64,000 nucleotides of DNA from Thermaurantimonas sp046299575 (GTDB taxonomy: Bacteria; Bacteroidota; Bacteroidia; Flavobacteriales; Schleiferiaceae): contig NZ_JBKBHX010000004.1 of NCBI RefSeq assembly GCF_046299575.1, positions 1 to 64,000 of the forward strand, written 5' to 3'. Below, in pieces: positions 60,001 to 64,000 of the stretch. Made by a program: the position numbers and the translations under genes. Every line of letters starts with the position of its first letter. Position 1 is the stretch's first letter. The notes under the pieces were generated by a model. It saw only the letters and a list, made by a program, of their open reading frames with translations. It searched no databases and was not told the DNA's origin.

Positions 60001-61350
60001 CTAACCCACTTCTGATTTTAAGAGTTCTAAGCCTTTGTAAACGGTTTCCTGTACGGGAATTTTTGATGTACAAACGACTTCACAGAGTGCGAAGTCTTCC
60101 TCTACTACTTCGTACAGACCGAGCTGTTCCATCTTTTCTATGTCGTTCACCATGATGGCCTTGAGCAGCTGTACAGGGTAAATGTCAAAGGGGAAAACTT
60201 GTTCGTATTCGCCAGTTACTACAAACGGACGCTCTTCGCCATTCATCTTTGTGTTATAGGGCAGAGCCTTCCCGTTCTGAAACCAATTCAGTAGCGCTCT
60301 GTGTATGGTAAATTTTCCGATACCGGGCAGGAGCCAGCCGAGGAATTCAGGTTCGTGATTTTCTTCAAGTACAGAAATTGTGTAATCGTAATATCCGAGG
60401 AACCCGTCATCATCTTGACGCACTCCGGTTAGAATATTACCCGAAATTACGCGGGTATGTCCCTCTTTGAGCAAAGGTTTTAATCCCTTGAGTGAACCAC
60501 CGGAAATGATGTTGTAGTAGCCCGGATTTGATACCATTGGCCCGGCAACTGCTACAATTTTTGAAGCATTATATCGGCCTGTTTCTAGGAGTTCACCTAT
60601 CATCGCGAGGTCTTGAGGATAGAGATACCAAACGCGTTCACCTCGATTTATGGGATCGATGTAATGTATGTGCACACCTACATTGCCGGCCGGATGCGGG
60701 CCAGATACAGTATGGGTTTCAATATTGCCTGAAATCAAGCCTGAAAAAATTTCAGGGTTGGGATTCGAAGCCGCAAAAGTGAGGTGTACTTTTCCATCAG
60801 TTAGTTTTTTAATGGCTTCTAATCCGGTTTTTAAATAGTTCTTCTTATCCTTGATTACAAAAAGTGGGTCAGCTGAGATAGGTGCTGTATCTACGCAGGA
60901 TATAAATATTGCTTTGGGTTTGTCTTCAGGATTTGCGATGCAGCCATACGGACGCTGGCGAACAAGTGTCCACAGGCCTGATGCCAATAATTTTTCAATG
61001 ATTTGCTCTCTCGAGGCATTTTCCGGATTGAGCTTTCCAAAATCGATGTATTCAATTTCTTTATCTGCAAGGATCTTTATTGCCAGTAATTTTCGTTTTT
61101 CACCTCTTACAATCTCTACAACCTGTCCGCTTACCGGGCTTGGTATTGTGATTCTGTGATCGTCTTTACTGTAAATGATTGGTTGACCAGCCTTTACGGT
61201 ATTGCCTTCCTTCACCGAAAGTTTTGGGTGAAGAAATTTAAAATCATCTGGCTTAATGGCATAAACATCGGCCTTCAAATCTCCCAACACCTCTTGCTTT
61301 GGCTGGCCTGTTATCTTTATATCAGCACCTTTTTTTATTCTGATATTCAT
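60001..61350 (-). CDS. nqrA: Na+-NQR subunit A
   Basis: 449 residues, a peripheral cytoplasmic subunit. The start IRIKKGADIKITGQPKQEV, the lipoyl/biotinyl-like segment HRITIPSPVSGQVVEIVRGEKRKLLAI and VWYLYPQDLAMIGELLETGRY are typical. It contributes to quinone reduction. First gene of nqrABCDEF, with a -7 box 25-32 bases upstream. Confidence 0.97.
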   Translation of the reverse strand: MNIRIKKGADIKITGQPKQEVLGDLKADVYAIKPDDFKFLHPKLSVKEGNTVKAGQPIIYSKDDHRITIPSPVSGQVVEIVRGEKRKLLAIKILADKEIEYIDFGKLNPENASREQIIEKLLASGLWTLVRQRPYGCIANPEDKPKAIFISCVDTAPISADPLFVIKDKKNYLKTGLEAIKKLTDGKVHLTFAASNPNPEIFSGLISGNIETHTVSGPHPAGNVGVHIHYIDPINRGERVWYLYPQDLAMIGELLETGRYNASKIVAVAGPMVSNPGYYNIISGGSLKGLKPLLKEGHTRVISGNILTGVRQDDDGFLGYYDYTISVLEENHEPEFLGWLLPGIGKFTIHRALLNWFQNGKALPYNTKMNGEERPFVVTGEYEQVFPFDIYPVQLLKAIMVNDIEKMEQLGLYEVVEEDFALCEVVCTSKIPVQETVYKGLELLKSEVG

Positions 61351-61374
61351 TCAATTGATTGTTTTGAGAGCGCA

Positions 61375-61382
61375 CAAAATTA
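61375..61382 (-). promoter_or_regulatory. -7 box TAATTTTG for the nqr operon
   Basis: The minus strand reads TAATTTTG, a full TAnnTTTG match, 25 bases upstream of the nqrA ATG. Confidence 0.65.
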
Positions 61383-61470
61383 TACAGCTACAAAATTTAA
61401 TTGTTTGCTTTCTAAAAATTTGTGAAAGGCTCTAAACGATTTTAAAAGATTATTTGTAACTCAAATCATA

Positions 61471-61497
61471 AAAAAACCGGCTCTCAGGCCGGCTTTG
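61471..61497 (-). terminator. Terminator after the small Cys-rich gene
   Basis: In the minus direction AAGCCGGC pairs with GCCGGTTT (one G-T pair) around CTGAGA, followed by a T-run. Confidence 0.8.
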
Positions 61498-61503
61498 AAA
61501 TCT

Positions 61504-61680
61504 TTAGGAAGGTTTTTTGCTTGAGCAGCAGCCTTTTGCTTCACTTTTTTCTGAGCTGCAGCTTTTCTTTTCAGCTTTCTCAGTTTTACATCCTTCTTTT
61601 TCAGACTTTTTTTCGGGTTCAGTTGCCATCATCATAAGAGGAAGGGCTGCAATAGCAAAGAACAATGCGATTTTTTTCAT
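61504..61680 (-). CDS. Small secreted Lys/Glu/Cys-rich protein
   Basis: 58 residues from ATG 61680. A longer frame reaches 61728, but the first 16 residues look non-coding and a signal peptide begins exactly at the internal Met: MKKIALFFAIAALPLMMMA. The mature part (~39 residues) is made of Lys, Glu, Ser and Cys with a loose ten-residue repeat: GCKTEKAEKK, SCSSEKSEAK, GCCSSKKPS. Four cysteines in such a setting could bind a metal. It is followed by a terminator and stands 31 bases after the M28 peptidase stop. I do not recognise the family. Confidence 0.65.
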   Translation of the reverse strand: MKKIALFFAIAALPLMMMATEPEKKSEKEGCKTEKAEKKSCSSEKSEAKGCCSSKKPS

Positions 61681-61711
61681 TTGTAATAAAAAATTTTTAA
61701 TGTGAACAAAA

Positions 61712-63385
61712 TTACTCAAATAAAACATTCAGTTCCAAAATTTTTTCTGCCCGAAGTACCTGAACAGGAGCAGTATCCCCTTTTTCGTAGCGGGAGAGGG
61801 CTTCCATGTAGTCACGAATGTTTCGAATAGGCATATCGCCAATTTTTACAATGTAGTCTCCTTTCATTATACCAGCTTTATCCGCAGGCTTTCCTTTGGT
61901 TACTCCTTCTACCTCCAGACCTTTATTGTCAGAATTATAGCCGGGCATAATGCCCATAGTTACAGATAAGCGTACAGGTCGACTCTCAAGCTGATCGTCT
62001 GTAGGTGTGAAAGTAAGCGGTAGTTCAAGCTGAGCCAGATAGTCAATCAGGCTTGCACTTAGGGCCACTATGTCGCGAATTCCAAAGACGTTAATGCGCG
62101 CCGGTATGTCAGAGGGCTTGTGGTAATCGGGATGCAAACCTGTAAAAAAGTGAAGTACCGGAATGTTTTGGTTGTAAAAAGATGTATGGTCAGAAGGACC
62201 CCTACCACCTCGTGACAGTTGGTAAATTATGTTGTAACAGGGAAGTTTTCTAAAAGCGCTTTCCCACTCTGGCATTGTACCCGTACCGCTAATTTTTAAA
62301 TTTCTGTCATCTCCAAGTCGACCTATCATATCAAAATTGAGCATAGCGGTGATCCTATCCATTGGATACGTGGGGTTGCTCACCCAGTGCTTTGAACCCA
62401 GAAGGCCCTGCTCTTCAGCACCGAAAAACAAAAAAAGGTAATTGAAATTTCTATTTCCATGTTCTGCAATGTAGTTGGCTAAAGCCAAAGCACCGGCTAC
62501 ACCTGATGCATTGTCATCAGCGCCTGGATGTATTTGTGGCTCACCTCTATAGGTCGAATTCTTATCTCCCATTCCCAAGTGATCGTAGTGAGCTCCGATT
62601 ACAATAGTGTAAGGCGCTCCGTTTTCCCAAAAACCGGCAATATTGTATGTAGTAACCTGATTTTCTGATATTTGAGTGATAACTTTTATCCGTTTTTGTT
62701 TTTGTAAACCCTCGAGTAAGTCTTTTGAAATGTACCAAACGGGTAAACCGATAGGCTCTTTCGTTTCAAAAAATCGATCAGGAACCGGAATGCCAGAAAC
62801 CCTCGTACTCGTGAGCAAAATTCCCTTTGCTTTGTGGTCTTGGAGCAGTTGTATTACATCTTGAATTTTAAATGTCTTGAAATCGATTCCATGATTTTCG
62901 TACAATTCTTTAAGGGAGAATAGGTCGATCATTGCGATTTTTTTGTGCACTTTTCGAGGTTCTATTAAGGCAAGAACACCACTCTGAACAGTGAAGGCGG
63001 GTGAAATCAAGCGACCCTTCGCTTTTCCATTTTCTGAAAAGCGAGTAGGATAGACCAGTTCATTGGGCTTCACAATGGTTTTTCTGGTTTTTATTAAGGT
63101 GTTATCTGAGATTTTTACCTGCAGTTTTACAGAAAAAGGCTGCGTGTAGTTGCCAGCTTCACCCATCGGAATAAATCCGAGCTCTTTGAGATTTTCAATG
63201 ATAAAAGCAACTGTGATCGAATCTCCTTGCGATCCGGGGTAACGACCTTGAAACCGCTCTGATGCCAGCTCATTTACCACATAACTGATTTTATCCACAG
63301 GAATGACTTCTGCGTCCACACACTTTTGGGCGTAGCCACATAAGAGTAAAAACTGAAAGGAGAGAACATATGTTATCCTTTTCAT
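61712..63385 (-). CDS. Secreted M28-family zinc peptidase with PDZ domain
   Basis: 557 residues from ATG 63385; an upstream in-frame start at 63412 adds nine residues before the signal peptide (MKRITYVLSFQFLLLCGYAQ). A PA-like insert (residues ~130-230) precedes the di-zinc peptidase core: VIGAHYDHLGMG, HPGADDNASGVAGALALA, FLFFGAEEQGLLGSKHW, MLNFDMIGRL and SDHTSFYNQNIPVLHFFTG give the five metal ligands and the Glu base. The C-terminal ~90 residues form a PDZ domain (MPGYNSDNKGLEVEGVTKGKPADKAGIMKGDYIVKIGDMPI). It is probably a periplasmic aminopeptidase. Confidence 0.9.
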   Translation of the reverse strand: MKRITYVLSFQFLLLCGYAQKCVDAEVIPVDKISYVVNELASERFQGRYPGSQGDSITVAFIIENLKELGFIPMGEAGNYTQPFSVKLQVKISDNTLIKTRKTIVKPNELVYPTRFSENGKAKGRLISPAFTVQSGVLALIEPRKVHKKIAMIDLFSLKELYENHGIDFKTFKIQDVIQLLQDHKAKGILLTSTRVSGIPVPDRFFETKEPIGLPVWYISKDLLEGLQKQKRIKVITQISENQVTTYNIAGFWENGAPYTIVIGAHYDHLGMGDKNSTYRGEPQIHPGADDNASGVAGALALANYIAEHGNRNFNYLFLFFGAEEQGLLGSKHWVSNPTYPMDRITAMLNFDMIGRLGDDRNLKISGTGTMPEWESAFRKLPCYNIIYQLSRGGRGPSDHTSFYNQNIPVLHFFTGLHPDYHKPSDIPARINVFGIRDIVALSASLIDYLAQLELPLTFTPTDDQLESRPVRLSVTMGIMPGYNSDNKGLEVEGVTKGKPADKAGIMKGDYIVKIGDMPIRNIRDYMEALSRYEKGDTAPVQVLRAEKILELNVLFE

Positions 63386-63411
63386 CTGAACGAAATTTTT
63401 ACGAATGTACA

Positions 63412-64000
63412 ATGACGACCACTGAGCAAACCAAAGTGTTTCTATACGTTTTAAAATTTGAAGGTTTTTTAAACAGATGGCGGGCCTTTACCCTGATGGG
63501 CAAAAACAAATGGAAAAAGGAACTCGAGCAGACCTTTGGATTTTTTAAAATGATGGGCACAGGCTCAGGCAATGGATTTGGAATTATACCAGACTTTGGC
63601 ACCTATATTATTATAACCACCGCAAAAAATCACCTTATTCTTGTAGAATCCATCTACATTAAAGCGCTTTTAAAGCGCGTAAAAAGTCTGAAAATCTACG
63701 AGATGATGCCACTAAAGAGCCACGGCTTGTGGAATGGCCGAAATCCGTTCGAACACATTTCAGTTGCCCACGTATCTGAGTATGACTATCCTCAGCTATC
63801 GGTCATCACCCGTGGAAGTATAAAGCGCTCGCTTTGGCGGAAATTCTGGAAGTTTGTGCCTGAGGTAGCCCGCCAGATACCTTCTGAGGCTCTTTATTCC
63901 GTAGGTATGGGCGAGTTGCCCTTAGTGGAGCAAGCCACATTTAGCGTATGGAAAAGCGAAGAAGACATGCTCCAATGGGCATATCAAAACAAGACGCATA
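63412..64000 (+). CDS. Spheroidene monooxygenase (CrtA)-like protein, 3' end cut by window
   Basis: Open from ATG 63412 to the window edge (196 codons, translated by hand). It begins MTTTEQTKVFLYVLKFEGF and continues with FFKMMGTGSGNGFGIIPDFGTYIIITTAK. Later SVGMGELPLVEQATFSVWKSEEDMLQWAYQ closely resembles the CrtA/spheroidene monooxygenase-like pattern (GExP..xQxTFSxW...xxFAY). Related proteins occur widely in non-phototrophic Bacteroidota with unknown roles. No carotenoid gene is visible in the window. It is divergent from the M28 gene with only 26 bases between starts. Confidence 0.72.
   Translation, partial: MTTTEQTKVFLYVLKFEGFLNRWRAFTLMGKNKWKKELEQTFGFFKMMGTGSGNGFGIIPDFGTYIIITTAKNHLILVESIYIKALLKRVKSLKIYEMMPLKSHGLWNGRNPFEHISVAHVSEYDYPQLSVITRGSIKRSLWRKFWKFVPEVARQIPSEALYSVGMGELPLVEQATFSVWKSEEDMLQWAYQNKTH

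Noticed and set aside
61681..61728. Upstream extension of the small Cys-rich protein
   Set aside because: It overlaps the end of the M28 peptidase gene and would place 16 residues before a perfect signal peptide.
63399..63602. 67-codon minus-strand frame at the right edge
   Set aside because: It lies opposite the CrtA-like gene, which has strong family motifs.
1..64000. tRNA, rRNA, tmRNA or CRISPR arrays
   Set aside because: Gaps were read for T-loop-like GGTTCRANNCC patterns and regular repeats; none was convincing.

Overview
The window is a chromosomal stretch of a Bacteroidota bacterium, most likely a gliding Flavobacteriia/Cytophagia-type lineage. The evidence is gldE and gldD, several secreted proteins with type IX secretion (T9SS) C-terminal sorting domains, a Na+-pumping NADH:quinone oxidoreductase operon, a bacterial-type geranylgeranylglyceryl-phosphate synthase, atpD-atpC split from the rest of the ATP synthase genes, and many promoters with the Bacteroidota -7 box TAnnTTTG. 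No rRNA, tRNA, CRISPR array or intact transposon was seen.

Layout. 1-4.4 kb: two translationally coupled T9SS cargo genes; the upstream one has a G9 homopolymer between its probable start codon and its signal peptide. The intergenic region behind it holds REP-like palindromes and the first copy of a structured repeat. 4.4-9.6 kb: two membrane-linked GT2 glycosyltransferases and an AddA-like helicase-nuclease. 9.8-16.4 kb: the second repeat copy, then a six-gene minus-strand run of O-methyltransferase, AlbA_2 protein, alpha/beta hydrolase, pcrA/uvrD, DUF4290 and murA (with the Cys-to-Asp change). 16.4-18.3 kb: atpC and atpD. 18.6-22.8 kb: an outer-membrane barrel, GGGP synthase, a DEAD-box helicase with a long leader and a small lipoprotein. 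22.9-30.8 kb: housekeeping and gliding genes (queG, recX, rng, a 30-residue bS22/mS38-like ribosomal protein, a TPR protein, HU, mutY, ssb, gldE, gldD, DUF2007). 30.8-37 kb: aldo/keto reductase, hflX, two membrane proteins, tyrS, hemH and an S4 protein. 37.3-39.5 kb: a tandem pair of paralogous secreted proteins and a further barrel-like protein. 39.6-44.6 kb: DegT aminotransferase, UDP-glucose dehydrogenase, folE and a saccharopine/alanine-dehydrogenase-like enzyme. 44.6-47.7 kb: a decayed T9SS subtilase. 47.8-54.3 kb: Omp28-like lipoprotein, SIMPL protein, gap, pfkA, dnaJ, grpE, a TlpA-like thioredoxin and a STAS-like protein. 54.3-61.4 kb: apbE and nqrFEDCBA. 61.5-64 kb: a tiny cysteine-rich secreted protein, an M28 peptidase with a PDZ domain and the start of a CrtA-like gene.

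Some genes work together. NqrA-F needs ApbE to attach FMN to NqrB and NqrC, and both are here. GldD and GldE belong to the gliding/T9SS apparatus that would export the cargo at 1-3.5 kb. GrpE and DnaJ are DnaK partners. PfkA and Gap form a glycolytic pair. The most unusual observations are the poly-G tract that puts a T9SS gene out of frame, the two copies of a ~170-200 bp element whose hairpins differ in sequence but keep their pairing, the subtilase pseudogene, and the 30-codon ribosomal protein gene.
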